Origin: Streptomyces sp. DH37
GTDB lineage: Bacteria; Actinomycetota; Actinomycetes; Streptomycetales; Streptomycetaceae
Length of the DNA: 64,000 nt
Reading direction: 5' to 3'
NCBI RefSeq assembly: GCF_029813835.1
Contig: NZ_JARVKV010000006.1
Span: forward strand, 1 to 64,000
The notes under the pieces are model-generated. The model was not told the origin of the DNA. It saw only the letters and a program-made list of their open reading frames with translations, and did not search any database. This document shows positions 27,039-38,655 of the stretch, piece after piece. The position numbers were made by a program, and so were the translations under genes. Within the stretch, counting starts at the first letter, position 1, and every line of letters starts with the position of its first letter.

Positions 27039-27976
27039 GATCCCCCTCCTCCCCCGCCGTGTCCCCCGCCGCGCGGGACCGGCACCACGAGCACCGGGCA
27101 GTGGGAGTGGTGGAGCAGGGAGTGCACCACCGGACCCAGCCGCATCGCCAGCCGGCCGCGCCCGCGGTGGGCGGCGACCACCACCACGTCCGCCGTCTCG
27201 CTGGCCTCGACCAGGGCGTGGGCCGCGCCGCCGTTGACGGCCCTGACCTGCGCGCGCACCTGCGGGTACCGGCTCCGGAACGGATCCAGCACCCGTTCGG
27301 CCGCGGCCGCCTCGGCACGCGCGACCCGCGCGACGTCCTCGCGCCGCGGACTGGTGGGCACCAGCGGCTCGCCGGGCGGGGCGAGGTGCCGGTAGGTCCA
27401 GGCGTGCAGCGCCACCAGGCGGGCGCCGCGCGCGGCGGCCTCCCGGAAGGCCAGGCCGACCGCGTCGGCGTCGGCCTCGCTCTCCACGCCCAGCACGACG
27501 GTGTCGTACCGGGCGCGGTCGTGCTCCGGCGGCGGGTCGCCGCGCACCACCATCAGCGGTCCGGCGGTGTGCGCGGCGACCCGCAGCCCCACCGACCCCA
27601 GCAGCAGGCCCGTGAACCCGCCCAGCCCGCGGGAGCCGACGACGGTGAGCGCCGCCCGGTGGCTCAGGCGCACCAGGGCGTCCGGGGCGTCCTCGTCCAC
27701 GGCCGAGGCCAGCACCTCCAGCCGCGGCGCCAGACGCCGGGCCCGTCCGGCCGCCGCCTCCGCCAGCGCCCGGGCGTCCTCGCGGGAGGGGGTGTGCGCG
27801 GCGGGCTCCGCCCCGGTCTGCGGGAGCGCGGCCCACGGACGGCCGTGCACGACCTCCAGCGGCACCCCCAGGCGCCGCGCCTCGGCCGCCGCCCGCTCCA
27901 GCGCCAGCTCGGCGTGCCGGGAGCCGTCCACCCCGACGACCACATGGCCCCGGGGCCCGGCTGCGTCGGCGTCCAT
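27035..27976 (-). CDS. Universal stress protein, tandem USP domains
   Basis: A 313-residue protein of two UspA folds (about 10-155 and 165-305). The first keeps the ATP-binding signature, GSRGLGGFTGLLLGS; the second has a variant (RGRGRLAMRLGPVVHS), so ATP may bind only in the first half. Double-domain USPs are the hallmark of mycobacterial DosR regulons. It is first in the leftward run USP, flavodoxin, DUF4389, membrane protein; a DosR-box-like sequence lies about 90 bp upstream (28064-28083). Confidence 0.93.
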   Translation of the reverse strand: MDADAAGPRGHVVVGVDGSRHAELALERAAAEARRLGVPLEVVHGRPWAALPQTGAEPAAHTPSREDARALAEAAAGRARRLAPRLEVLASAVDEDAPDALVRLSHRAALTVVGSRGLGGFTGLLLGSVGLRVAAHTAGPLMVVRGDPPPEHDRARYDTVVLGVESEADADAVGLAFREAAARGARLVALHAWTYRHLAPPGEPLVPTSPRREDVARVARAEAAAAERVLDPFRSRYPQVRAQVRAVNGGAAHALVEASETADVVVVAAHRGRGRLAMRLGPVVHSLLHHSHCPVLVVPVPRGGGHGGGGGGS

Positions 27977-28063
27977 CGTCGTTCCTCCCGTCCTGCCGTG
28001 CGCGACGGGGCACCGGCATGCGTCCCGTCACCTACCAGCCTGGCCGGAAAAGTCCGTTTCCGC

Positions 28064-28083
28064 CTGGGGCCGTCCGTCCCCCC
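28064..28083. promoter_or_regulatory. Weaker DosR-box-like sequence upstream of USP operon
   Basis: CTGGGGCCGTCCGTCCCCCC matches the DosR consensus TTSGGGACTWWAGTCCCSAA at 13 of 20 positions, with nine of ten core positions and the correct 4-nt core spacing. It lies 88-107 bp upstream of the USP start at 27976. Confidence 0.4.
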
Positions 28084-28171
28084 GGTGGTCCGTTCGGCCC
28101 CGTGCGGCGGGCGGACGCCGGGCCGCTCCCGCCCGGCCGTCCCCTGATCACCGCCCGGCCGTCCCCCGGTG

Positions 28172-30826
<2,655 letters not shown>

Positions 30827-30853
30827 GGTCGTCCTCCTCAACGGCTCGACGTC

Positions 30854-30881
30854 CGTACGGGCCCTGGCGTACGGGCCCCGG
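30854..30881. repeat. 14-bp tandem repeat upstream of ppdK
   Basis: CGTACGGGCCCTGG is followed at once by CGTACGGGCCCCGG, 28-55 bp upstream of the ppdK start. It could be a regulatory element or chance duplication. Confidence 0.5.
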
Positions 30882-30987
30882 CCCGGCAACGGAACGCCTC
30901 GGCGGATGGGGTCGCGGGGTCCCTGCGCGGATCGCCCGGCGCCGGCCCGCCCCGCGACGGGCCGGCCGGGCCGTGCAACGGCGCGGC

Positions 30988-31845
30988 TCAGTCGTGCGGG
31001 ACGACGGCCACCGGCGCCGGCGAGTGGTGCATCAGCGCATGGGTGACCGGCCCGGTGTGGAAGCCCAGCCGGGCACGGCGGTTGCGGCGCCCCACCACCA
31101 CCAGGGAGGCGTTCTCGGCGGCCTCCAGCAGATGGTGGGCGGCCCTGCCCACCACGGCCCGCGGCCTCACCTCCACCCCCGGGTGCCTCTCCCGCCAGGG
31201 AGCCAGCACACGCGCCAGGGCGTCGGCCTTCTCCTCGGCCAGGTCGTCGATCAGACGGGGGCTGACGGCCACCGGGTTGATGCCGTACACCGGCGGCGGG
31301 TCCCAGCCGTGGACGACCACCAGCGGCGCCCCGCGCCGGACGGCGGCGTCGAAGGCGAACTCCAGCAGCTCCTCGCGCGGCCTGGCCAGGTCCAGCCCCA
31401 CCACGACCTCGGCGGTGTCCCGCTCGGCCGTCCCGGCCCGCACCAGCACCACCGGGCACCCCACGTGCGCCACGGTGGACAGCGCCACCGAGCCCACCAG
31501 GAAGCCCGCCAGCGCCCCCCGGCCCCGCGAGCCCAGGACCAGCAGCCCGGCCTCCCCGGCCGCGTCCCCGATCACCTCCGCCGGACGGCCGGCCAGCCGC
31601 TCCACGGCGGCATCCAGCCCCGGGTGGCGGCGGACCAGATCGGCCGCCGTCTCGTCCGGCAGCCCCTCCCACCGCTCCCGCGCCTCCGGGTCCAGCTCCG
31701 AGAGGACCCTCGGGTGGGAGTCGCTCTCCTGCACGTACAGGAGCCGCAGCGGCAGCTCGCGGCGCAGCGCCTCGCGGGCCGCCCACTCCGCGGCGGCCAG
31801 GCTCTCGCGCGAGCCGTCCAGGCCCACGGTGACGGTGCGGGTCAT
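30988..31845 (-). CDS. Universal stress protein, tandem USP domains
   Basis: A 285-residue protein with two UspA domains (about 1-140 and 147-283). The first has the ATP-binding signature GSRGRGALAGFLVGSVALS; the second is GRRNRRARLGFHTGPVTH, a variant. ATG 31845 follows GGAGGT. It is divergent from the acetyltransferase gene at 32085 over 239 bp containing a close DosR-box match, and USPs are known substrates of Pat-type acetyltransferases in mycobacteria, so the pair may be functionally linked. Confidence 0.93.
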   Translation of the reverse strand: MTRTVTVGLDGSRESLAAAEWAAREALRRELPLRLLYVQESDSHPRVLSELDPEARERWEGLPDETAADLVRRHPGLDAAVERLAGRPAEVIGDAAGEAGLLVLGSRGRGALAGFLVGSVALSTVAHVGCPVVLVRAGTAERDTAEVVVGLDLARPREELLEFAFDAAVRRGAPLVVVHGWDPPPVYGINPVAVSPRLIDDLAEEKADALARVLAPWRERHPGVEVRPRAVVGRAAHHLLEAAENASLVVVGRRNRRARLGFHTGPVTHALMHHSPAPVAVVPHD

Positions 31846-31921
31846 GGTGTGTACCTCCAAGCCTCCGGACGGAACGGCCCTCCGCTCCTCTTCCAGGCTG
31901 CTGCCGGGTACCCGCGGCCGC

Positions 31922-31941
31922 GAGGGGACACAGGTCCCGAC
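31922..31941. promoter_or_regulatory. Probable DosR/DevR (OsdR)-type box
   Basis: GAGGGGACACAGGTCCCGAC contains GGGAC (31925-31929), 4 nt and GTCCC (31934-31938), the exact core of the DosR consensus TTSGGGACTWWAGTCCCSAA; 14 of 20 positions match. It lies 77 bp from the USP start and 144 bp from the acetyltransferase start, so it could serve both. Confidence 0.65.
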
Positions 31942-32084
31942 GGGTGGACCCGACCGGCCCGACCGGCGGCCCGCCGGGACCGGCAGGGGGCCGAACGGTC
32001 CCCCGTCCGGGTCCCTGCCGGCCCTGGGAACCCCCCTGCCCCCGCCCCACCCTGGAGACGAGGCAGACGGAGAGAGGACCGGCC

Positions 32085-34796
32085 ATGACAGGCACCAGGG
32101 GCACCACGGACACCGCACCCCCCGTACGGCGGACCCACGCGCTGCTGGCCGACGGCCGGACCGTGGAGATACGCCCCGCCCGCCCCGAGGACCGCACCGG
32201 CGTCGAGGGGCTCTACGAGCGGATGTCGTCCGAGAACCTGCGCCTGCGGTTCTTCGGCTCCGGCCGCGGACTGGGCCGGCAGGCCGCCCGCCGTGTCTGC
32301 GGCCCGCCCCGCCCCGGCAGCCTGGCCCTGCTCGCCCTCCACGAGGGGCGGGTCGCGGGCATCGCCGAGTACGAGGGCGACGACGGCGGCACGGCGGAGG
32401 TCGCGCTGGCGGTGGCCGACGAGTTCCACCACCGCGGCGTGGGCACCCTGCTGCTCGAACACCTCGTCCACGCCGCCCGCGCCGCCGGCGTCACCGTCTT
32501 CACCGCCGGCGCCCTGGCCGACAACCACGCCGTGCAGAAGGTCTTCGTCGACCTCGGACTGCGCACCACCCGCCACCACGACGACGGCGAGGTCCGCTGG
32601 ACCATCCGGCTGGACCCCGACGAGCACTACCTGACCGCCGTCGACGAGCGCGCCCGCACCGCCGACACCGCCAGCCTCCGCCCCCTGCTGCGCCCGCGCT
32701 CCCTCGTCGTGGTCGGCGCGGGCCGCTCGGAGGGATCGGTGGGCCGGGCCGTCCTGCGCAACCTGCGCCGCACCGGCTTCACCGGCCGCCTGCTGGCCGT
32801 CAACCCCGGCGCCCGCTCCGTCGAGGGCGTCCCCGCCCACCCCTCGGTGACCGCCCTCCCCCAGGCCCCCGAGCTGGCCGTCCTCACCGTCCCCGCCCAC
32901 GCCGTGGCCGAGACCGCCGAGCAGTGCGGCAAGACCGGCGTCCGCGCCCTGGTCGTCCTCAGCTCCGGCCTCGACGCCGAACAGGGCGCCGCCCTGCTGG
33001 CCGCCTGCCGCCGCCACGGCATGCGCCTGGTCGGCCCCAACTGCCTCGGCGTCGCCAACACCGAGGACGGGATCCGGCTGGAGGCCACCTTCGCCGCCGC
33101 GCCCCCGGAGGCCGGCACCGCCGGAGTCGCCGTGCAGTCCGGCGGAGTGGGCATCGCCCTGCGCAGCGGACTGACCCGCCTGGGCATCGGCGTCTCCACC
33201 TTCGCCTCCCTCGGCGACAAGTACGACGTCAGCGGCAACGACATGCTCCGGTGGTGGGAGGGCGACGGCCGCACCGGCCTGGCCCTCCTCCACCTGGAGT
33301 CCTTCGGCAACCCGCGCGCCTTCTCCCGCACCGCCCGCCGCGTCGCCCGCCGCATGCCCGTGCTCACCGTCGACGCCGGACGCTCCGAGGCCGGACGCCG
33401 CGCCGCCGCCTCCCACACCGCCGCCGCGGCCACCCCCACCATGACCCGCGGCGCCCTGTTCACCCAGGCCGGAGTGATCGCCACCCGCGGCATCGGCGAA
33501 CTCCTCGACGCCGCCGCCCTCCTCCACTCCCAGCCCCTGCCCACCGGCACCCGCGTCGCCGTGGTCTCCAACGCCGGCGGCGCCGGAGTCCTGGCCGCCG
33601 ACGCCTGCGCCGAGGCGTCCCTGACCGTCCCCGAACTGCCCGGCGCCCTCGCCGCCGCGCTGCGCGGCGCCCTGCCCCCCGGCGCCTCCACCGCCAACCC
33701 CGTCGACGCCGGCGCGGCCGCGACCGGCCCGCAGCTGGCCGACTGCGTGGGACGGCTGGCCGAGCACGGAGGCGTGGACGCCGTCCTGGCCGTCCTGGTG
33801 CCCACCGCGACGGCCGCCGCCACCGGCGACGACCCGGTCCGCGAACTGCTGCGCGCCGCCTCCGCCCACCCCTCCCGCACCATCGTCGCCGTCCTGCCCG
33901 ACCAGGCCGAACGGGTCCGGCTGCTCCACACCGGCGACGGCACCACCCTCCCGGCGTACGCCGACCCCCAGGACGCCGCCCGCGCCCTGGCCCACGCGGC
34001 CGAACGCACCCGCTGGCTCGGCCGCCCGCCCGGCGAGGTCCCCGAACTCCACGGCGTGGACACCGAGGCCGCCCGCGCCCTCGTCGACGCCTTCCTCGCC
34101 GGCCACCCCGCGGGCGGCTGGCTCGACCCCCGCGACTGCGCCCGCCTCCTCGACCACTACGGCGTCCCCCGCCTCCCCCAGGCCTGGGCCGACGACGAGG
34201 ACACCGCCGCCGAGGCCGCCGCCCGCCTGGCGGGGCCGGACGGACGCGTCGCCCTCAAGGCCCACTGGCCCGGCCTGCTCCACAAGAGCGACCAGGGCGC
34301 GGTGGTCCTCGACCTCGAGGGCGAGGACGGCGTACGCACCGCCTGGCGGGACCTGACCGCGCGCCTGGGCGACGCGATGACCGGCGCGATCGTCCAGCCC
34401 ATGGCACGGCGCGGCACCGAACTGGTCGCCGGCGTCGTCCAGGACGAGGTCTTCGGCCCCCTGGTCCTCTTCGGCCTCGGCGGCACCGCCACCGAGGTCC
34501 TGGCCGACCACGCCGCCCGCCTCGCCCCGCTCACCGACCGGGACGTCCACGACCTGATCACCGCGCCCCGCTGCGCGCCCCTGCTGTTCGGGCACCGCGG
34601 CGGCGGGCCGGTGGACCTCGACGGCCTGGAGCAGATCCTGCTGCGGCTGTCCCGCATGGCCTGCGACCTGCCCGAACTCGCCGAGGCCGATCTCAACCCG
34701 GTCGTGGCCCGGCCCGACGGCACCACCGCCGTCGACGCCCGCGTACGCCTGCTGCCCAGGCACGCCCACGACCCCCACCTGCGCCGGCTGCGCTGA
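32085..34796 (+). CDS. GNAT / NDP-forming acyl-CoA synthetase-like protein lysine acetyltransferase (PatA type)
   Basis: A 903-residue fusion. An N-terminal GNAT acetyltransferase (about 25-185, HHRGVGTLLLEHL as the acetyl-CoA loop) is followed by a CoA-binding domain (about 205-300, LVVVGAGRSEGSVGRAVL), succinyl-CoA-ligase-like domains (GPNCLGVANTEDG, QSGGVGIAL, ASHTAAAAT) and a C-terminal ATP-grasp (KAHWPGLLHKSD). GNAT first is the order reported for Streptomyces lividans PatA, the reverse of Salmonella Pat. It should acetylate lysines, classically of acetyl-CoA synthetase. ATG 32085 is chosen; the upstream sequence is non-coding in this frame. Confidence 0.9.
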   Translation: MTGTRGTTDTAPPVRRTHALLADGRTVEIRPARPEDRTGVEGLYERMSSENLRLRFFGSGRGLGRQAARRVCGPPRPGSLALLALHEGRVAGIAEYEGDDGGTAEVALAVADEFHHRGVGTLLLEHLVHAARAAGVTVFTAGALADNHAVQKVFVDLGLRTTRHHDDGEVRWTIRLDPDEHYLTAVDERARTADTASLRPLLRPRSLVVVGAGRSEGSVGRAVLRNLRRTGFTGRLLAVNPGARSVEGVPAHPSVTALPQAPELAVLTVPAHAVAETAEQCGKTGVRALVVLSSGLDAEQGAALLAACRRHGMRLVGPNCLGVANTEDGIRLEATFAAAPPEAGTAGVAVQSGGVGIALRSGLTRLGIGVSTFASLGDKYDVSGNDMLRWWEGDGRTGLALLHLESFGNPRAFSRTARRVARRMPVLTVDAGRSEAGRRAAASHTAAAATPTMTRGALFTQAGVIATRGIGELLDAAALLHSQPLPTGTRVAVVSNAGGAGVLAADACAEASLTVPELPGALAAALRGALPPGASTANPVDAGAAATGPQLADCVGRLAEHGGVDAVLAVLVPTATAAATGDDPVRELLRAASAHPSRTIVAVLPDQAERVRLLHTGDGTTLPAYADPQDAARALAHAAERTRWLGRPPGEVPELHGVDTEAARALVDAFLAGHPAGGWLDPRDCARLLDHYGVPRLPQAWADDEDTAAEAAARLAGPDGRVALKAHWPGLLHKSDQGAVVLDLEGEDGVRTAWRDLTARLGDAMTGAIVQPMARRGTELVAGVVQDEVFGPLVLFGLGGTATEVLADHAARLAPLTDRDVHDLITAPRCAPLLFGHRGGGPVDLDGLEQILLRLSRMACDLPELAEADLNPVVARPDGTTAVDARVRLLPRHAHDPHLRRLR

Positions 34797-34828
34797 CACG
34801 CCCGCCGGAGAGAGACACGGAGGACACC

Positions 34829-35548
34829 ATGAAGCACGAAGCGGTCGGCGCCGTCATGACGACCGACGTCGTCAAGGCCCGCCCGGCGACCCCCTTCAAG
34901 CAGATCGCCCGCCTGCTCGCACGGCACGGCGTCAGCGGCCTGCCCGTCGTGGACGACGACGACAAGGTCCTCGGCGTCGTCTCCGAGACCGACCTCCTCA
35001 CCCACCAGGCACGCCAGGGCGCCGAGGGCTCCGCGCACCGCGCACCGCTGACCCGCGCCGCCCGCCGCGGCGCCGCCTCCGGCCGCCCCCTCACCGCCGG
35101 CGAGCTGATGACCGCCCCGGCCGTCACCGTCCACGCCCTGGACCCCGTCGCGCGCGCGGCCCGCACCATGGTCCGGCACGGCGTCCAGCGGCTGCCGGTC
35201 CTGGACGAGGAGGAACGCCTCGTCGGCATCGTCACCCGCCGCGACCTGCTGGGCGTCTTCCTCCGCCCGGACGCCGCCATCCGCGCCCAGGTCGTCGACG
35301 AGGTCCTGATCCGGTCCCTGTGGCTCTCCCCCGACACCGTGGGGGTCACCGTCGCCGACGGCGTGGTCACCCTGACCGGACAGGTCGAGCGCCGCAGCGA
35401 GATCCCCGTGGCCACCGCCATCATCCGCCGCCTCGACGGCGTGGTCGACGTCGTCAGCCACCTCTCCTACCGCCTGGACGACTCACGGCTGCGGCCCGAG
35501 GAACCCGCACTCCACGGCATCGCCGACAGGTGGCTCCACCACCACTGA
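34829..35548 (+). CDS. CBS-domain pair with C-terminal BON domain
   Basis: A 239-residue protein. CBS motifs occupy about 7-62 (VMTTDVVKARPATPFKQIARLL, VSGLPVVDDDDKVLGVVSETDL) and 92-150 (LMTAPAVTVHALDP, VQRLPVLDEEERLVGIVTRRDL), forming a Bateman module that binds adenine nucleotides. A BON domain follows (about 155-222, VTVADGVVTLTGQVERRSE). ATG 34829 follows GGAGGA, 32 bp after the acetyltransferase stop, so the two are co-transcribed. It is the counterpart of the hypoxic response protein class (Rv2626c-like CBS) in mycobacterial DosR regulons, with an added BON domain. Confidence 0.92.
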   Translation: MKHEAVGAVMTTDVVKARPATPFKQIARLLARHGVSGLPVVDDDDKVLGVVSETDLLTHQARQGAEGSAHRAPLTRAARRGAASGRPLTAGELMTAPAVTVHALDPVARAARTMVRHGVQRLPVLDEEERLVGIVTRRDLLGVFLRPDAAIRAQVVDEVLIRSLWLSPDTVGVTVADGVVTLTGQVERRSEIPVATAIIRRLDGVVDVVSHLSYRLDDSRLRPEEPALHGIADRWLHHH

Positions 35549-35666
35549 CGCGCCGCCCGCGGAAGGAGGCGCACCACCGGCCGCGCGGGGCACCCACCCG
35601 GCCCGCGCGGCCCCCGGCACGGCCGCGCACCGCCACGCACGGCCACGCACAGGAAGGCGATCACCG

Positions 35667-36212
35667 ATGACCACCCCGCACACCCCGCAGCACCACGTAC
35701 TCGTCGCCTACGGCTCCAGGAACGGCTCCACCGCCGAGATCGCCGAATGGATCGGCCGAGCCCTGCGGGAGAGCGGCCTGACCGCCGACGTCCTGCCCGC
35801 CGGCGAGGCCGCCGCGCTCGACACCCTCGACCCCTACGACGCCGTCCTGCTGGGCTCCGGCCTGTACGCGGGCCGCTGGCTCCGGGAGGCCACCCGCTTC
35901 GCCCGCCGCCACCGCCGGGCACTGGAACGGCTCCCGGTGTGGCTGTTCAGCAGCGGCCCTCTGGACCCCTCCGCGGGCGAACGCGACATCCCGCCCGCCC
36001 CCGGCGCGGCACGCGTCGTCACCCTGCTCGGCGCACGCGGCCACACCACCTTCGGCGGCCGGCTGGACCAAAACGCACGCGGCTTCATCGCCCGGCAGCT
36101 CGTCGCCCGGGGCAGGGGCGGCGACTTCCGCGACCGCGAACGCGTCCGGCGGTGGGCCCACTCGGTCGCCGGCGAACTCGCCCGGACCGACCGGACCGCC
36201 CGGAGCATCTGA
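35667..36212 (+). CDS. Flavodoxin-domain protein
   Basis: A 181-residue flavodoxin-like protein with the FMN phosphate loop YGSRNGSTAEIAEWIG and DAVLLGSGLYAG. It is similar in plan to the gene at 26484 but distinct in sequence. It follows the CBS-BON gene by about 118 bp and may close the rightward run PatA, CBS-BON, flavodoxin. The role in electron transfer or haem-related oxidation is not defined. Confidence 0.87.
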   Translation: MTTPHTPQHHVLVAYGSRNGSTAEIAEWIGRALRESGLTADVLPAGEAAALDTLDPYDAVLLGSGLYAGRWLREATRFARRHRRALERLPVWLFSSGPLDPSAGERDIPPAPGAARVVTLLGARGHTTFGGRLDQNARGFIARQLVARGRGGDFRDRERVRRWAHSVAGELARTDRTARSI

Positions 36213-36317
36213 ACCCGGTCCCGGTCCCACTCCCACAGGAGCCCGGCCGCACGGGAAGGCACGGCGAGGACCGGGCCCCGCGGCGGGGCGGGACCCGCGG
36301 CAGGCCGTGCGCCGCGC

Positions 36318-38033
36318 TCAGCCCCCGCTCAGCGGCACCCGCCACACCAGACGGGAGCCGCCGGACGGCGGCCTCTCCACCAGCAGCTCACCGCCGAGCT
36401 TCTCGGCCCGCTCCGCCAGGTTGACCAGACCGCTGCGACGGCCGCCCTCCGGAACGCCCACCCCGTCGTCGGCCACCGTGGCGGTCAGGGACCCGTCCGC
36501 CACCACCAGCGAGACCTCGGCCGCCGTGGCGCGCGCGTGCCGCGCCACGTTCGACAGGGCCTCCGCCAGCACCGCCACCACATGATCGGCCACGGCCGGC
36601 GGCACGTCGGTGTCCACCAGCCCCTCCATGCGCAGGGCCGGGGTGAACCCCAGGTTCCCCACGGCCTCCTCCACCAGCCGGGCCACCCGCACCCGCAGCC
36701 CCTGCCGGCGGGACGGGCCGCTCCCGTGGCTGCGCAGGCCGAAGATCGTCGACCTGATGATCTTGATCGTCTCGTCCAGGTCGTCCACGGCCCGCAGCAG
36801 GCGCTCGCTCGCCTCCTGGTGCTGGACGAAGCGCACCGCGCTCTGCAGCGTCATCCCGGTGGCGAACAGCCGCTGGATGGCCAGGTCGTGCAGATCGCGG
36901 GCGATGCGGTCGCGGTCCTCCAGCAGGGCGACCTGCTCGGCGGCCCGCCGCCGCTCCGCCAGCTCCATGGCCACCGCGGCCTGTCCGGAGAAGGACGTCA
37001 GCGGCGCCGTCTCCGTCTCCGTGAACGGCGCCCGTCTCTCCCGGCGCGCCAGCAGCAGCACACCGTGCACCCCGTCGCCGGCGCCCATCGGCACCGCCAC
37101 CACCGGGCCCATGCCCTTCCAGCGCCCCGTACCCGCCGTGATCCGGGGGTCGTCCGCGATGTCGGCGCTGGTGATCGCCTCGCCGGCGGCCAGCGCCGCC
37201 CCCACGAACGACCCCTCACGGGGCAGCACCAGCCCCCGGAACCCCTCGCTCCCCTCCCCCTCGGCCAGCACCACCTGGAGGTTGCCGGTGTCCTCCAGGG
37301 GCAGGGCCAGCACGCCCAGGTCGGCGGAGAGGATGTGGCGCGCGTGGTCGACGACCAGCGCCAGCACCTCGTGCTCGTCCACCCCGGACAGCAGTCCGGC
37401 GGTGATCTCGGCGTTGGCCTCCATCCAGCGCTCGCGGTTGCGTGCCTGCTCGTAGAGGCGTGCGTTCTCGATGGCCACGCCCGCCGCCACGGCGAGGGTG
37501 GACAGCACCGCCTCGTCCTCGGCGTCGAACTCCCGGCCGCCCCGCTTCTCGGTCAGGTAGAGGTTGCCGAACACCTCCTCGCGCACCCGGATCGGCACGC
37601 CGAGGAAGGAGTGCATCGGCGGGTGGTTGGGCGGGAAGCCCGAGGAGTTGGGGTGCTCGGCCAGCTCCGGGATGCGCAGCGGCTCCGGGTGGCGGATCAG
37701 CTCGCCCAGCAGTCCGTGGCCCGACGGCAGCGGGCCGATGGCGTCGATCAGCTCCTCGTCGACGCCCACCGGGATGAACTGGGACAGCCGGCCGTCCTCG
37801 CCGATGACGCCGAGGGCGCCGTACTCGGCGTCGACCAGCAGCACCGCGGCCTCGACGATCCGCTGGAGGGCGTGGGCCAGGTCCAGCTCCTGCCCCACCG
37901 ACATCACGGCCTCGAGCAGGCTGTGCACCCGGTCCCGGGTGCCCCGCACGGCGTCGACGCGAGCCTGCAGCTCGTCCAGCAACTCGTCCAACTGCAGCCG
38001 AGGCAGACGCCCTGCGTCCTTCTCGCTCCCCAT
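36318..38033 (-). CDS. DevS/DosS-type sensor histidine kinase (GAF-GAF-HisKA_3)
   Basis: A 571-residue cytoplasmic kinase with GAF A (about 50-195), GAF B (about 215-365), a HisKA_3 dimerisation domain with phospho-acceptor His382 in RDRIARDLHDLAIQRLFA, and HATPase_c (EALSNVARHARA, DDGVGVPEGGRRSGL). In GAF A the segment FPPNHPPM holds His137, and 22 residues later Tyr159 lies in NLYLTEK. That is the same spacing as haem ligand His149 and distal Tyr171 of M. tuberculosis DevS, so haem-based O2/NO/CO or redox sensing is likely. No NarL-type response regulator is adjacent. A half-conserved DosR-like core (38095-38108) lies upstream. Confidence 0.92.
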   Translation of the reverse strand: MGSEKDAGRLPRLQLDELLDELQARVDAVRGTRDRVHSLLEAVMSVGQELDLAHALQRIVEAAVLLVDAEYGALGVIGEDGRLSQFIPVGVDEELIDAIGPLPSGHGLLGELIRHPEPLRIPELAEHPNSSGFPPNHPPMHSFLGVPIRVREEVFGNLYLTEKRGGREFDAEDEAVLSTLAVAAGVAIENARLYEQARNRERWMEANAEITAGLLSGVDEHEVLALVVDHARHILSADLGVLALPLEDTGNLQVVLAEGEGSEGFRGLVLPREGSFVGAALAAGEAITSADIADDPRITAGTGRWKGMGPVVAVPMGAGDGVHGVLLLARRERRAPFTETETAPLTSFSGQAAVAMELAERRRAAEQVALLEDRDRIARDLHDLAIQRLFATGMTLQSAVRFVQHQEASERLLRAVDDLDETIKIIRSTIFGLRSHGSGPSRRQGLRVRVARLVEEAVGNLGFTPALRMEGLVDTDVPPAVADHVVAVLAEALSNVARHARATAAEVSLVVADGSLTATVADDGVGVPEGGRRSGLVNLAERAEKLGGELLVERPPSGGSRLVWRVPLSGG

Positions 38034-38366
38034 GCCATCCGGTCCTTCCGTCAGGCCCAAGAGCCTTTTCCCCAAAGGTAGTGGTTCACCCGGGCGGACC
38101 GCCGTCCCACCCCCGTCCCGTCCCCGGTGCTCCCCCGGCGCCGTGCCTCCCGGCCGCTCCTCGGGGGAGGCCAGTCGCGCGCATATCGTCTTTTCGTCTG
38201 CTTGGCATACTTTTTCTGCCGAGAGGCCGACGGCCCGTCGTACCCGTCCTTCGGGTGAACTCCGGTCCCCGGCAGGGGGGCACCGCCACCCGGCGGGAAC
38301 CACTCCCCGGGCGGCCGCGCCCGCAGGCGGACGCCGGAGAACACCCGAGGAGCACTGGAGACCCCC
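38034..38366. promoter_or_regulatory. Divergent promoter region of sensor kinase and DUF1540 gene
   Basis: The 333 bp hold no gene. CGGAC-CGCC-GTCCC (38095-38108) keeps nine of ten DosR core positions with 4-nt spacing, about 65 bp upstream of the kinase. An AT-richer island at about 38180-38222 (GTCTTTTCGTCTG, GGCATACTTTTT) is the likeliest promoter area. Confidence 0.45.
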
Positions 38367-38651
38367 ATGGAGATGCCCGCTGTCACCGAGTGCGCGGTGG
38401 AGCCCTGCGTGTACAACAGGGAGCACGCCTGCCACGCGCTCGCCATCACCGTCGGCGACCCCCTGCACGCGCACTGCGACACCTTCTTCACCGCCCCGCG
38501 CAAGGGCGGGAGCCCCGAGGCGGCCGCGCACGTCGGGGCCTGCAAGATGTCCGACTGCCGGTACAACACCGACTTCGAGTGCCAGGCCACCGGCATCTCG
38601 GTGGGCGCCCGGCACGACTCGGCGGACTGTCTGACCTACTCCCCCCGCTGA
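38367..38651 (+). CDS. DUF1540 domain protein (two domains)
   Basis: A 94-residue protein with two DUF1540 units, each with four spaced cysteines (CAVEPCVYNREHACHA...C and CKMSDCRYNTDFECQA...C), suggesting two small metal-binding knots. ATG 38367 has GGAG 6 nt upstream. Function is unknown. It is divergent from the sensor kinase and converges with the nitroreductase behind a clear terminator. Confidence 0.88.
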   Translation: MEMPAVTECAVEPCVYNREHACHALAITVGDPLHAHCDTFFTAPRKGGSPEAAAHVGACKMSDCRYNTDFECQATGISVGARHDSADCLTYSPR

Positions 38652-38655
38652 CCGC

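Noticed and set aside
30840..30987. GGGGTC...GGGTCCC upstream of ppdK as a DosR box.
   Set aside because: With the required 4-nt core spacing the left half does not match GGGAC.
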